Origin: Dyella sp. C11
GTDB taxonomy: Bacteria > Pseudomonadota > Gammaproteobacteria > Xanthomonadales > Rhodanobacteraceae
Direction of reading: 5' to 3'
Length of the DNA: 64,000 nucleotides
Assembly: GCF_003121485.1 (NCBI RefSeq)
Contig: NZ_QAVX01000019.1
Coordinates: forward strand, 1-64,000
Shown: piece by piece, positions 51,714-60,357 of the stretch
How the letters are laid out: the number at the start of each line of letters is the position of its first letter
How positions within the stretch are numbered: position 1 is the stretch's first letter
Translations under genes and position numbers: made by a program
Notes under the pieces: generated by a model
Told to the model about the DNA's origin: nothing
The model's input: only the letters and a program-made list of their open reading frames with translations
Database searches by the model: none

Positions 51714-53162
51714 TCAGGGTGCGGACGTGGCCCGCGATGCCTTCCAGGCCGCCAGTCGCTGATCGATGTAGTCCTGGACGTCCGTTTCGCTCTGGAAGGA
51801 CGGCATGACGTGGTACGTGCCGCCCTGCGCGTCGGGCACGGGCAGCCGCGATACCAGCTCGGCGTAAACCAGTTGCAGATGTGACGGTTCGCCAGCCGCC
51901 GGATTCCTGCCCTTGCTGGTCGGCGCAATCACGCCCGCCAACGGATCATCCGTGCGCGGCGTGGCCAGCGTCAGCACGTCGCCGACATCGACGGCCGCGG
52001 CATCGCGTGCGGTGAGCGCCGGCACGTCCCAGCGTTTTTCCACGGTGCTGAGTATCGATGTGTGATCGAACGGCATGCCGCCATCGGCCACCCGAAACAC
52101 CGTGCCGGCCGCAATCAACGGAGAGATCAGCAACGTGGGCACACGCGGTCCGAAACGCTTGAAGTCGAAACCGTACTCGCCGGCGGTGGTATCAGGCGGC
52201 ACCGCATTGGTCGGCGGCGCCACGTGGTCGTAGCAGCCGCCGTGTTCGTCGTAGGTCACGACCAGCAGCGTTTCGTTCCACAGCGGGCTGCTGCGCAAGG
52301 CAGTGTAGACATCATGGATCAGCTGTTCGCCCAGCGACACATCGTAGTTCGGGTGCTGGCTGTTGCCGCTGGAACCCCAGCTGGGTTCCAGAAACGTGTA
52401 CGCCGCGAGCGTGCCGTTCGCCGCAGCCTTCTGGAAGTCTGCAAACTGTCCGAAGTTGGCATCGGGCGCACTTACCAGATCCGAATAGGTCATGCGCGTC
52501 AGCGGATCAGCGTTGTAGCCGTAGACGGCCCACGACACCTTTTTCTGGGTGAGCGACGCATAGATGGTCGGCGCGGTGAACGACTTGGTCGCATCGTCCA
52601 TGTGACCTTGCGATGTCGCTGCGTGCGTGAACGCGCGATTGGGCAATGTTTCGGTGGGCACCGATCCGAACCAGTGATCGCACACCGCAAAACCGCGAGC
52701 GAGCGCCGACAGCACCGGCAAGGTCTGAGGCGTGTGCACGCCCATGATGTCCGAGGCGGTGGTACCGGCCAGGACGGAACGTTTTTCCTTGGTCTCCCAT
52801 CCCAGCGTGTAGTCGAAGTCGCTGACGAAGCCGGCATTGGTGGCCACCGGCGGCACCGGCGCCGTGGTGCTGCCGAACAGTTGGGCATTCGTGGCGCTGT
52901 AGCCTTCGCCGGGATCGGCGCCGGGCATGAAATAAGTGCTGGTGGTGCCCGGCTCGATGGCAAACACCGTCACGGCCGCGCCGCCGTTGGCGCCGGGGTT
53001 GCTCTCCTTGCCGGTCAACCCTTCGAACGCCTGCCCTGTGGGCGATACGTTGCCGGTGTCTGCGTAGAGAAAACCCAGCATGTGGTCGAAGGAACGGTTC
53101 TCCAGCATCAGCACCACGATGTGATTGATCGCCGACAACCGGTTCGCTTTCGAAGTGGGCAT
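51714..53162 (-). CDS. Phosphoesterase family (phospholipase C/acid phosphatase-like)
   Basis: A 482-residue protein of the PF04185 phosphoesterase family, which includes bacterial phospholipases C and AcpA acid phosphatases. It begins 'INHIVVLMLENRSFDHMLGF', the metal-binding Glu-Asn-Arg-Ser-Phe-Asp motif; later 'TYDEHGGCYDHVAPP' gives the Asp-Glu-His site and 'GGMPFDHTSILSTVEKRW' the last ligand. No clear signal peptide is seen from this ATG; the alternative longer frame to 53324 has none either. Lipid versus phosphate substrate is open. Confidence 0.88.
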   Translation of the reverse strand: MPTSKANRLSAINHIVVLMLENRSFDHMLGFLYADTGNVSPTGQAFEGLTGKESNPGANGGAAVTVFAIEPGTTSTYFMPGADPGEGYSATNAQLFGSTTAPVPPVATNAGFVSDFDYTLGWETKEKRSVLAGTTASDIMGVHTPQTLPVLSALARGFAVCDHWFGSVPTETLPNRAFTHAATSQGHMDDATKSFTAPTIYASLTQKKVSWAVYGYNADPLTRMTYSDLVSAPDANFGQFADFQKAAANGTLAAYTFLEPSWGSSGNSQHPNYDVSLGEQLIHDVYTALRSSPLWNETLLVVTYDEHGGCYDHVAPPTNAVPPDTTAGEYGFDFKRFGPRVPTLLISPLIAAGTVFRVADGGMPFDHTSILSTVEKRWDVPALTARDAAAVDVGDVLTLATPRTDDPLAGVIAPTSKGRNPAAGEPSHLQLVYAELVSRLPVPDAQGGTYHVMPSFQSETDVQDYIDQRLAAWKASRATSAP

Positions 53163-53345
53163 GGCGCCGCCTTGGGCATCGCGAGGGATGCGGCCATTTC
53201 GCCGCGTGGGATGTCTGCATTCCATCATCGCCACGTGTCGACCGCGTGACCTGGCGCACATCCCGGCCATCGGGCCACGGCGGACTGAAGTTTCCCGGGC
53301 CAGCGCCGATAAACCCTTCGTCACACCCCTTCATGGCGGGACACC

Positions 53346-53966
53346 ATGCTGCAAACGTCGCCGAACATCGCTTACCTCAAGGCCGCCTGGGCGGCTTTCG
53401 CCGGCATCAGCGGGGCTAACGCCACGCAAAGCTACGAGGCGGCGGGCCTGAGCTTCACGCGCATCAACCACTCCACCCTGGTGCGCAAGGGCGACGTGCA
53501 GGTGTCCACCATGCCCAACCACTACACGCGACACGAACTGCGCGTGGGCTTCCTGGGGCGCATCGAGAACGAAGTGCGCAAGGCAGTGGGCGAGATCGAA
53601 GCAGTGCTGTGGCGAGACCTGACCCTGCCGGAGGGTCACGAACTGGTCATCGAACTGGAGGATTGCCTGCGTCTGCTGCGCCGCCGTGGCCACCGCTCGC
53701 TGTCCATCTTCATCCAGCCTGCCTACGGCGCGGCGCCGGAGGTGAACGTGCGCGTGGAAATGCGCGTCTTCCTCGACTCGCCGCGCGCCTGTCTCTTCGC
53801 CCATGCGGCGGATGCGACCACCCACGGCTTCGTCGATCTGCTGGAAGAAGCACCCAAGCGCGTCCGCGTACCGCGCGAGCGCAGCTACGGCGAACTGGCC
53901 TCGCAGATGTGCGCCACGCTCAACCAGGCATTCGCCTCGTTCCCGCGCGCCCAGCTGGCCGCCTGA
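53346..53966 (+). CDS. Hypothetical protein
   Basis: A 206-residue soluble protein. Nothing recognised. The middle has alternating hydrophobic strands and charged turns ('HELRVGFLGRIENEVRKAVG', 'LRRRGHRSLSIFIQPAYGAA', 'VNVRVEMRVFLDSPRAC'). A G-rich Shine-Dalgarno (GGCGGGA) lies just before the ATG and codon use is like its neighbours, so it is probably real. It converges with the GyrI-like gene and diverges from the phosphoesterase. Confidence 0.7.
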   Translation: MLQTSPNIAYLKAAWAAFAGISGANATQSYEAAGLSFTRINHSTLVRKGDVQVSTMPNHYTRHELRVGFLGRIENEVRKAVGEIEAVLWRDLTLPEGHELVIELEDCLRLLRRRGHRSLSIFIQPAYGAAPEVNVRVEMRVFLDSPRACLFAHAADATTHGFVDLLEEAPKRVRVPRERSYGELASQMCATLNQAFASFPRAQLAA

Positions 53967-53967
53967 T

Positions 53968-54420
53968 TCATTCCACCGGGATATAGATGTCCGTTTCCGA
54001 GGTCGGATCGTCTGGCCCGATGAAGCGTTCGTCGTAACGCTCGAACTCCACTCCCGCCTGTGCACGCAGCCCCAGCTTGGGCAGCAGGCGCGTGTGGATG
54101 GTGCGGAAGGTTTCACCCACGCGGGCGACCACGTCGCGGTGGGTGAACACGCCATATTTCTGGGCGGGCACCTGGAACTTCACCATGCCCTCGGGCACGG
54201 CCGCATCGTGCGCCACCGCCACGCCGGCCACATAACGCAGCATGCCGTCTGGCTGTGGCGTACATACGCCGTAGGAGACGCCCGTTTCGGTGCGGTGGCC
54301 AATCTCGTGTTCGCGGGGCAGGAACCGTCGCCACAGCGGCCCGATGTCGTTCGGGGTGCGTGCGATGTGCTCCATCCCGACCACCGTAAAGGCAGGCAAC
54401 GACACGATCCGATGATCCAT
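53968..54420 (-). CDS. GyrI-like/AraC effector-binding domain protein
   Basis: A 150-residue single-domain protein with the GyrI-like small-molecule-binding fold: 'RIVSLPAFTVVGMEHIARTP', 'LRYVAGVAVAHDAAVPEGM', and the ending 'ERYDERFIGPDDPTSETDIY' typical of the SHS2-type effector domain. Stand-alone members may bind toxic hydrophobic compounds or gyrase. GAGGACG gives a good ribosome site. Confidence 0.82.
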   Translation of the reverse strand: MDHRIVSLPAFTVVGMEHIARTPNDIGPLWRRFLPREHEIGHRTETGVSYGVCTPQPDGMLRYVAGVAVAHDAAVPEGMVKFQVPAQKYGVFTHRDVVARVGETFRTIHTRLLPKLGLRAQAGVEFERYDERFIGPDDPTSETDIYIPVE

Positions 54421-54647
54421 GACGACGACGTCCTCGCATTGGCTTGGCTGGCCCTAGCCTACGTCAATGGGCGGATGTGACAACAGGGTGAAAGTGGCCA
54501 CTTGCAACACGCCGGGGATCCTGTCTCGCGCCAGGGCGGGATGTCGATAACCCGCTCGCCCGTTCGTCGCTGAGATAGACGCGGCATTCGCCCGGTCCGG
54601 CCGAACATGCGTTGCGTCCCCGTCCACAGCGTCCGAGGTCATCCGAC

Positions 54648-55358
54648 ATGAGCCAGGCTCCTCCCCTCGTTCCCGCGCCCGAACTGGTCAGGCGCAACGG
54701 CGTCACATTCGCGCGGGAAAGCGACGACTACCGGCGCGCCCGCAACGCCCTGCTCGCCGAGGAAATCGAGCTGCGCCGGCATATCGAACGCGTGGCCGAA
54801 CAGCGCCGCGCCCTGCCCGCCGGGCCCGAAGTGCAAGGCGACTATCGTTTCGAGGGCGAACACGGCGCGGTCGATTTCGCAGGCCTGTTCGGCGACAAGC
54901 AGACGCTGGTGACCTACAGCTATATGTTCGGCCCGCAACGCGAGCGCCCCTGCCCCATGTGCACGTCGCTGCTGGGCGCATGGAACGGCGAGGCTCGTGA
55001 CATCCAGCAACGCGTGGCCCTGGCCGTCATCGCCCGCTCGCCCATCGAACGGCTGCTCGCCTTCCGCAAGGAACGCGGCTGGAACGACCTGCCGCTGTAC
55101 CAGGACATCAACGGCCAATTCAGCCGCGACTACTACGCCATTGGCGACGACGGCGGCGACAACCCGGCGTTCTGCGTGTTCACCCGGCGCGATGGCCACA
55201 TCCGGCTGTTCTGGGCCGGCGAAATGGGCATGGAAACGGCCGACCCCGGGCAGGACCCGCGCGGCGCGCCCGACCTGATGCCTATCTGGACCATCCTCGA
55301 CTGCGTGCCGGAGGGCCGTGGCGGCAACTGGTATCCCAAGCTGGACTACGAACGCTGA
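54648..55358 (+). CDS. DUF899 thioredoxin-like protein
   Basis: A 236-residue cytoplasmic protein of the DUF899 thioredoxin-like family. It has the early 'LLAEEIELRRHIERVAEQRR', then 'QTLVTYSYMFGPQRERPCPM' with the CPMC redox motif (PCPMCTSLLG), and 'AFCVFTRRDGHIRLFWAGE'. The CxxC suggests redox or peroxidase-like activity, not proven. A GAGG ribosome site precedes the ATG at 54648. It converges with the PhnB-like gene. Confidence 0.85.
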   Translation: MSQAPPLVPAPELVRRNGVTFARESDDYRRARNALLAEEIELRRHIERVAEQRRALPAGPEVQGDYRFEGEHGAVDFAGLFGDKQTLVTYSYMFGPQRERPCPMCTSLLGAWNGEARDIQQRVALAVIARSPIERLLAFRKERGWNDLPLYQDINGQFSRDYYAIGDDGGDNPAFCVFTRRDGHIRLFWAGEMGMETADPGQDPRGAPDLMPIWTILDCVPEGRGGNWYPKLDYER

Positions 55359-55365
55359 TCAAGGC

Positions 55366-55391
55366 GACGGGCCGCCCGCGGACGGCCCGTC
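55366..55391. terminator. Hairpin between convergent DUF899 and PhnB-like genes
   Basis: GACGGGCCG (55366-55374) pairs with CGGCCCGTC (55383-55391) over an 8-nt loop in a 40-bp convergent gap. No T-run on either strand; probably ends both transcripts. Confidence 0.6.
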
Positions 55392-55398
55392 CCTGGTG

Positions 55399-55809
55399 TC
55401 ATTGGCCCGGGGTTTTCAGGCAGTTCACCATCCAGCCCTTGCCGAACCGATCCGTGAGCATGCCGAAGCGGTGCGCCCAGAACGTCTCGCCGATCGCCAT
55501 GGTGACCTCGCCGCCTTCCGACAACGCGGCGAACACGCGTTCCGCTTCATCGGGGCTGTCAACGCTCACGTTCACGCAGCCGGTGCTGCGCGTGCTGCCC
55601 GGCGGGCCGTCTGCACCCATCAGGATGCCGCTGGGCACTTCCAGTTGCGAATGCATCACGCGGCCGTGGGTTTCCGGCGGCATCTGCGCGGCCATGGGCG
55701 ACTCGCCATAGCTCATGCGCGCCGTGACCTTGCCGTTGAACGCCTTGGCGTAGAAGTCGAAGGCTTCTCGTGCGCTGCCATCAAAATCGAGATAGGGAAT
55801 GAATTGCAT
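55399..55809 (-). CDS. PhnB-like VOC protein
   Basis: A 136-residue member of the PhnB/DUF1338-like VOC subfamily: 'IPYLDFDGSAREAFDFYAKA', 'DGPPGSTRSTGCVNVSVDS' and the ending 'FGMLTDRFGKGWMVN'. The role of this subfamily is unknown; despite the name it is not needed for phosphonate use. AGGAG lies 9 nt before the ATG. Confidence 0.85.
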   Translation of the reverse strand: MQFIPYLDFDGSAREAFDFYAKAFNGKVTARMSYGESPMAAQMPPETHGRVMHSQLEVPSGILMGADGPPGSTRSTGCVNVSVDSPDEAERVFAALSEGGEVTMAIGETFWAHRFGMLTDRFGKGWMVNCLKTPGQ

Positions 55810-56026
55810 AAGGGCTACTCCTGCTGAGTGGGGACAGAGAGCCTTCGATAGGCGTGCCGCGCTGTCGCGCCATCGCCATCCGGGCCATCCTTGGAACACC
55901 GCGCCGAGGTTGCCGCGCGATGGTTCATGAGAATGACGAACGGGAGTCTCACGGATCGACATGGCGAAGCGATCAACCCGCCCTGCGTGCATTGCTTCGA
56001 GCGTGCACGCGTTTTGATGTCGGCCG

Positions 56027-57811
56027 TCAGACGCTGATCAGGCCGTCGTTTTCCATATCGGCAATCACGCGATTGCGGCCGGTGCGCTTGGCGCGATAAA
56101 GCGCGGCATCCGCCTCGCGGCGCAGGCGCGACAGCCCGTAGCCGAAGGTGTCCGTGCAGGCCACGCCAATGCTGGCGGAAAACGTGACGACAACACCTTC
56201 TGCCTGCACGGGCGAGCTTTCGATGGCCGACCTGACGCGACCCGCTACGGCCATGCCCTGCTCGCGCGTGCATTCGGGCAGCAGGATGCCGAATTCCTCG
56301 CCGCCCAGCCGGCCAAACAGGTCGGTCGGCCGCAGCTGGCGCTGGCACAACGCCACCGTATGCCTGAGCACTTCGTCACCGACCGCGTGACCGTGCGTGT
56401 CGTTGATCTGCTTGAAATGATCCAGGTCGATGGAGATCAGGCATGCGCCACCGGCCTTGCGTTCCAGCGAACGCAATACGCGCTCGGCTTCGGTCACGAA
56501 ATGCTGGTGGTTGTAGATGCCGGTCAAACCGTCGCGACGGGAAAGCATCTGGAAACGCAGCTGCGAACGCTTGATGCGCAGCAGCCACAAGCCGATGGAA
56601 ATCACCACCACCAGCAATAGCGCGATATATAGCCGACTGGTTTCCACCGCCTTGGTGTCCAGTTGCTGCTGCAGACGGAGAATGCTGTTCTGCTTGCTCA
56701 GCCCTTCGGCTTCCAGTCGCTGCGCCAGCAGGTGCTGCTGCACCGATGCATAGGCGATATTGCGCGCGCTGACGTCGTCGAGATAACCCTTGTCCTGCGC
56801 CACGTACTGCTCGTAATACGCCAGCGCGGCGACAGCATTACCGCGACGCTGTTCAATCTTGTACAGCACCTTGTAGGCATCGCGCAGCCACAAGTTCACG
56901 TCGGGCTTGTCGCTCATGCTGACCACGGCCAGCGCGGCCTTGCGCGCATTGTTGTCGTCACCGAGCCTTTCGTACGCCAGCGCAAACCCCGCCTGTACAG
57001 CGCGCTGGTGATAGAAATAGCGATTCGCCTCGATGCTGGGAGCGATGCGCGTAAACAATTCCAGCGCCTTCGCGGGCTGGTCTTCGACCATGTACAGGTT
57101 GGCCCGAAGCAATTGCATGGTGTTGGCGAACACCGGCTGCCCGGCAGAAAGGCAGGTGTCGATCGCCTGCGCAAACAGCGGACTGGACGATGCGATGCGA
57201 TGACTGTCCTCCAGTGCGCTGACCTGCATGGAGAGCGGATTGCACAGCGATTCCCCGGGAGGAAGGCTGTCCTCCATCATCTTGGCGTACTTCACGCCCA
57301 GGTCGTCCTGGCCGGAAAACGTCATGAGCTGCGACAGGTTGGCCAGCACGGTGAAGCGCGCCAGGTTGTCCTTGATGTTGGGCAGGTCGGACGCCAGCCG
57401 ATTGGCCAGCGTAAAAGCATCTTCGTAACGGCCGCTCAGGCCGAGATTGTTCATCAGCAGCGCGGTGGCCTTGGCCGCCAGCGCATTGTCACCGGAATGG
57501 TCGATGACATCCTGCAGCATGGCGTTGGCCTTGACGGTGTCGCCCTGGAAGGCCGATTGCCACGCGTCGAGGTAACGCAGATGCCACTGCTGCGCCGCTG
57601 TAAGCCGGGCGGCCTGATCGTGGATCTGGGTGAGCATGCGCAGGAACAGCGGATGATCGAGCGTGCGCACGCGCTCGATCTGGTCAAGCGGGTCCAGCGG
57701 TTCAGGCGTAGCGACGTTCGCCGCGCGCACCTGGCCGGCCAGCGCGAACGCGCAGAACACCAGCCCCGCCAAAGCGGGCCCCAGTGTCCTGCAACGCCAG
57801 CGATGCAGCAT
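56027..57811 (-). CDS. TPR-GGDEF diguanylate cyclase
   Basis: A 594-residue protein. A signal-like N-terminus (about residues 1-30) is followed by TPR-like helices to about 370, a short coiled coil, a transmembrane helix ('LYIALLLVVVISIGLWLLRI') and a GGDEF domain with active site 'FGRLGGEEFGIL' and an upstream I-site 'RPTD' five residues before it. The GGEEF motif predicts real c-di-GMP synthesis and product inhibition. Eleven base pairs separate it from the borosin precursor gene upstream on the same strand, so cotranscription is likely. Confidence 0.92.
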   Translation of the reverse strand: MLHRWRCRTLGPALAGLVFCAFALAGQVRAANVATPEPLDPLDQIERVRTLDHPLFLRMLTQIHDQAARLTAAQQWHLRYLDAWQSAFQGDTVKANAMLQDVIDHSGDNALAAKATALLMNNLGLSGRYEDAFTLANRLASDLPNIKDNLARFTVLANLSQLMTFSGQDDLGVKYAKMMEDSLPPGESLCNPLSMQVSALEDSHRIASSSPLFAQAIDTCLSAGQPVFANTMQLLRANLYMVEDQPAKALELFTRIAPSIEANRYFYHQRAVQAGFALAYERLGDDNNARKAALAVVSMSDKPDVNLWLRDAYKVLYKIEQRRGNAVAALAYYEQYVAQDKGYLDDVSARNIAYASVQQHLLAQRLEAEGLSKQNSILRLQQQLDTKAVETSRLYIALLLVVVISIGLWLLRIKRSQLRFQMLSRRDGLTGIYNHQHFVTEAERVLRSLERKAGGACLISIDLDHFKQINDTHGHAVGDEVLRHTVALCQRQLRPTDLFGRLGGEEFGILLPECTREQGMAVAGRVRSAIESSPVQAEGVVVTFSASIGVACTDTFGYGLSRLRREADAALYRAKRTGRNRVIADMENDGLISV

Positions 57812-57822
57812 GTCGCCTCCGC

Positions 57823-58101
57823 TTAGTCGTGCGACAGCGCCAGACGAACCTCGGCATCAGGTTCCTCTTCGTCCTCGCGCTCGGGTTCGTCCTCGGGAAA
57901 GGTCTGCGAGCTTTGCGGCGACATCATTGGCCGATAGCCGAACTCCTGCGCAAGCCACGCGCTGTCGCCCGACGCCACCGCGGCAAGCAATGCCTCGGAG
58001 GCTTCAGCGGCTTCGAGCGTGCTGGTGAGTTCGTCCGTCGAGGCATGCCGCAGCGTTGCGTCCTGCCCAATGGCCTCCAGCCAATCCATCGTGTCGGTCA
58101 T
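57823..58101 (-). CDS. Split-borosin precursor peptide (borosin-binding domain + core)
   Basis: A 92-residue protein. Residues 5-52 are predicted helices beginning 'MDWLEAIGQDATLRHAS' and continuing 'EALLAAVASGDSAWLAQEFG', which resemble, from memory, the borosin-binding bundle of SonA-type precursors. Residues 69-84 are almost all Asp/Glu/Pro, a linker. The C-terminus 'VRLALSHD' (85-92) resembles the short hydrophobic core of SonA ending in a Ser-His. It lies 127 bp downstream of the methyltransferase gene. The ATG at 58101 has a purine-rich AGGGGG upstream. An ordinary leader for another RiPP class (Nif11, nitrile-hydratase-like) is possible but fits less well. Confidence 0.8.
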   Translation of the reverse strand: MTDTMDWLEAIGQDATLRHASTDELTSTLEAAEASEALLAAVASGDSAWLAQEFGYRPMMSPQSSQTFPEDEPEREDEEEPDAEVRLALSHD

Positions 58102-58228
58102 ACATCCCCCTGTGGTGTTGGTGATGCAACAGCATGATGAAACATGATGACGGTCGCCATCGGTTCCTTTCACCACGCCGCCTGCCTGCGGGCCCTCTAA
58201 ACCCGAGGCGTGCGGCGATCGCCTTGCT

Positions 58229-59065
58229 TTACGCCGGCACGCCGGCGTTCTCCTGCTCGTCCAGTGCGGCCAGTCTGGCCTGCATGGCGAGGTTGGGTTT
58301 CAGACGCTGCGCCGGCGGCAACACGACCGTTTCCTCGGCGGTCAATTCAATCGACGGCAAGTCACGCAATGCAACGCGGCGAATGCGCGGCTTCTGGATT
58401 GGCAACGTGGCCGCCCGGTAGACGATCACTTCGTGATCGAGCGGGTAGTCCTTGCTGAGTAGATCCACCAGCACCTGCCGATACGCCGGCCCGGTCTGGA
58501 AGCGTGCCAGCGAACGGTCGCCGACCAGTCCCACCTGCCACAGCACCAGGTAGCCAGTGGGATCGATGCGGCGCTCGAACAACAGCAGCTGGCTGGCCTC
58601 GAAATGCTGGCAGCCGAAGCGGCCCGGATCGATGCCCAGATCGGCATAGAGGCAGTCCTCGGCAGAAATGCCAGGCTCCATGTGCGCCGCATAACCTTCG
58701 GCGCGGGCGATCTCGATGACCTTGTGCGGCGACCACGCAAAGATGCCGGGATGCCCGTAAAACACGCCGCAAACGCGTTTGCCGGCGCGCACCTCGGTCA
58801 TCATCAGCTCGACCCACTGCTGGTAGGTCGTAAACCGCGACTTGCCTTCGCGGTAGTACGACTGAAGGCTGCGGACGTCCGGATGCATGCGCTGCAGCCA
58901 CATTTCCACGATGCCATCGGAAAGCCCGGCGAAAACCACATCCGCCTGCATGATGTGACTGCGCGCCAGCGGCGTGAGATGCGAACCCAGGGTCATGCCC
59001 AAACCGACGCAGGCGAGGCTGCCCTGGCTGGCACGGCTCGGCATGGGGGTCGTAGGCATCGTCAT
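58229..59065 (-). CDS. Split-borosin alpha-N-methyltransferase (SonM-like, tetrapyrrole methylase fold)
   Basis: A 278-residue SAM enzyme of the tetrapyrrole methylase (PF00590) fold that, by analogy, N-methylates peptide backbone amides. Visible motifs: 'SLACVGLGMTLGSHLTPLAR', 'LQSYYREGKSRFTTYQQWVE' (candidate catalytic Tyr70/Tyr71, Arg77, Tyr81), the SAM loop 'VFYGHPGIFAWSPHK', and 'MEPGISAEDCLYADLGIDPG'. The C-terminal third ends 'LPPAQRLKPNLAMQARLA'. It carries no fused precursor, hence a split system. The start is uncertain: ATG at 59065 or 59059, without a strong ribosome site; further upstream ATGs lack domain support. It is transcribed divergently from the 59334 gene. Confidence 0.85.
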   Translation of the reverse strand: MTMPTTPMPSRASQGSLACVGLGMTLGSHLTPLARSHIMQADVVFAGLSDGIVEMWLQRMHPDVRSLQSYYREGKSRFTTYQQWVELMMTEVRAGKRVCGVFYGHPGIFAWSPHKVIEIARAEGYAAHMEPGISAEDCLYADLGIDPGRFGCQHFEASQLLLFERRIDPTGYLVLWQVGLVGDRSLARFQTGPAYRQVLVDLLSKDYPLDHEVIVYRAATLPIQKPRIRRVALRDLPSIELTAEETVVLPPAQRLKPNLAMQARLAALDEQENAGVPA

Positions 59066-59333
59066 TCGCAGATAGTAGGGCAATTTCCCACGTGCGGGGG
59101 CGCCAAGAGACATATGACCAATTGGCGAACCGGCGCCTTCCCCAACCTGTCGCTCGTGCCGAGGCGCCTGAGGTTTCGCCGGTTCAGCCCGTCGGAAACA
59201 GGCCTTGGCCATCTGGCCGAGAGACAGGCCCAACGCAGGGATGTTGTCCACCATCGGGCGATGCAGGCGGGTTGCGTTTGCAGCGCCCCGTCGACACAGT
59301 GCACGGTCCCCTCGCACGCTACAGGACGCACGG

Positions 59334-59915
59334 ATGCGAACGTTTCGAACAGCCATGCTGGTTGCCGCCCTTTCGTGTTCGCCCGGTGTGCTCGCGGGCA
59401 CTCGTGTCGATCTCACGCTTCCCACGTTGATCGATCGCCTGTTGGCTACTGGCACGGTGGTTCCCACCACGCCGGCTCGCGTCTTCCAAGTCACGGGCAT
59501 CCGCTTCCCCTCGCCCGGGCCTGACGGCAGGTCGTGGTCCAGCGACGCGCTGGAGCTCGCCGACGGCGTGCAGGTGAACCACGTCGAGTTGCGGGTCTAC
59601 GCCCATCAGGACCCGTCCATCGGAAGCATCCACATCAGCCTCGACACGAAGCACTGCGTGGCTCCCGATGCCCTGGTTTCGCGCTACGCCTTGACAGGTT
59701 TCCATGGCGAACCCGCGCCCGCACCGCCTGCCGCGGGCTACGCCCTTTCCAGCGAACCCATTCCCTTTCGCTACGCCAAGTACAGGCGCATGCCATGGGG
59801 CCTGTTCGCGGCAGGCATCGAAGGATATTCAGAGCGGCTGGGACTACCCACTTGCGTCACGGGTATCACGCTTCGGCAGGTGTCTGCCGACGAAGACGCG
59901 ATGTGGCGCGAATGA
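59334..59915 (+). CDS. Exported protein of unknown function
   Basis: A 193-residue protein with a signal peptide (residues 1-21, ending 'PGVLAG'). The mature part contains two or three Cys (e.g. 'TKHCVAPDALVSRYALTG' and 'LPTCVTGITLRQVS'), likely disulfides, and many beta-strand-like stretches. No family recognised. AGGA lies 7 nt before the ATG. It faces the borosin methyltransferase gene across a 268-bp divergent gap in which I see no clear promoter. Confidence 0.72.
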   Translation: MRTFRTAMLVAALSCSPGVLAGTRVDLTLPTLIDRLLATGTVVPTTPARVFQVTGIRFPSPGPDGRSWSSDALELADGVQVNHVELRVYAHQDPSIGSIHISLDTKHCVAPDALVSRYALTGFHGEPAPAPPAAGYALSSEPIPFRYAKYRRMPWGLFAAGIEGYSERLGLPTCVTGITLRQVSADEDAMWRE

Positions 59916-60022
59916 CCAGGCGAACGGAACCGCGTCACGTCACGTTCTCCTGTCACTGAAACGTCGCTTGCAGTCGCGGCTGGCAGTGGGCAAGCTTCCG
60001 CGTTTTGCCAACCGGAGTTCCC

Positions 60023-60301
60023 ATGTCCCAGCAAGAGACCATCATCCAGATCATGCCCGCCACGGGTTGGGTTGCCGTGTTCGACGAGAACGGCGACGAG
60101 AGTGCCGAGGCGCTCGTGTGCTTTGCGCTGGTGGAATCGGTGCAGAACGGCACCACGCGCCGTGACGTGCGCCCGATGCTGGTGAATGGCAAGGAGATCA
60201 GCTTTGCCGACGCCGCACCCAACTACCTGCGCGTTGAAGAACTCGAAACCTTCGAAGACGAAGGCGACGAGGAAGAAGAAGACGAGGAAGACGGCGAGTA
60301 A
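60023..60301 (+). CDS. Small protein with acidic tail
   Basis: A 92-residue protein, start 'MSQQETIIQIMPATGWVAVF', a beta-rich body and a C-terminal run of about 16 Asp/Glu ('DEGDEEEEDEEDGE'). CGGAG lies 5 nt before this ATG; an ATG at 60005 is less likely. No domain recognised. The acidic tail could bind metal or basic partners. It has its own terminator. Confidence 0.75.
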   Translation: MSQQETIIQIMPATGWVAVFDENGDESAEALVCFALVESVQNGTTRRDVRPMLVNGKEISFADAAPNYLRVEELETFEDEGDEEEEDEEDGE

Positions 60302-60324
60302 TCGCTCCGCTCCCCTGTCACGCG

Positions 60325-60357
60325 AACTGCCGGCCCTGAAGCCGGCAGTTTCGTTTT
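60325..60357 (+). terminator. Rho-independent terminator of the acidic-tail gene
   Basis: AACTGCCGGC (60325-60334) and GCCGGCAGTT (60341-60350) form a perfect 10-bp stem with a 6-nt loop, followed by TCGTTTTC. It is 24 bp past the stop and just before the end of the convergent dehydrogenase gene. Confidence 0.85.

Noticed and set aside
57823..58101. Nitrile-hydratase-leader or Nif11-type RiPP precursor
   Set aside because: No Gly-Gly cleavage site or Cys-rich core, and the neighbouring enzyme is a borosin-type methyltransferase, not a cyclase or radical SAM enzyme.
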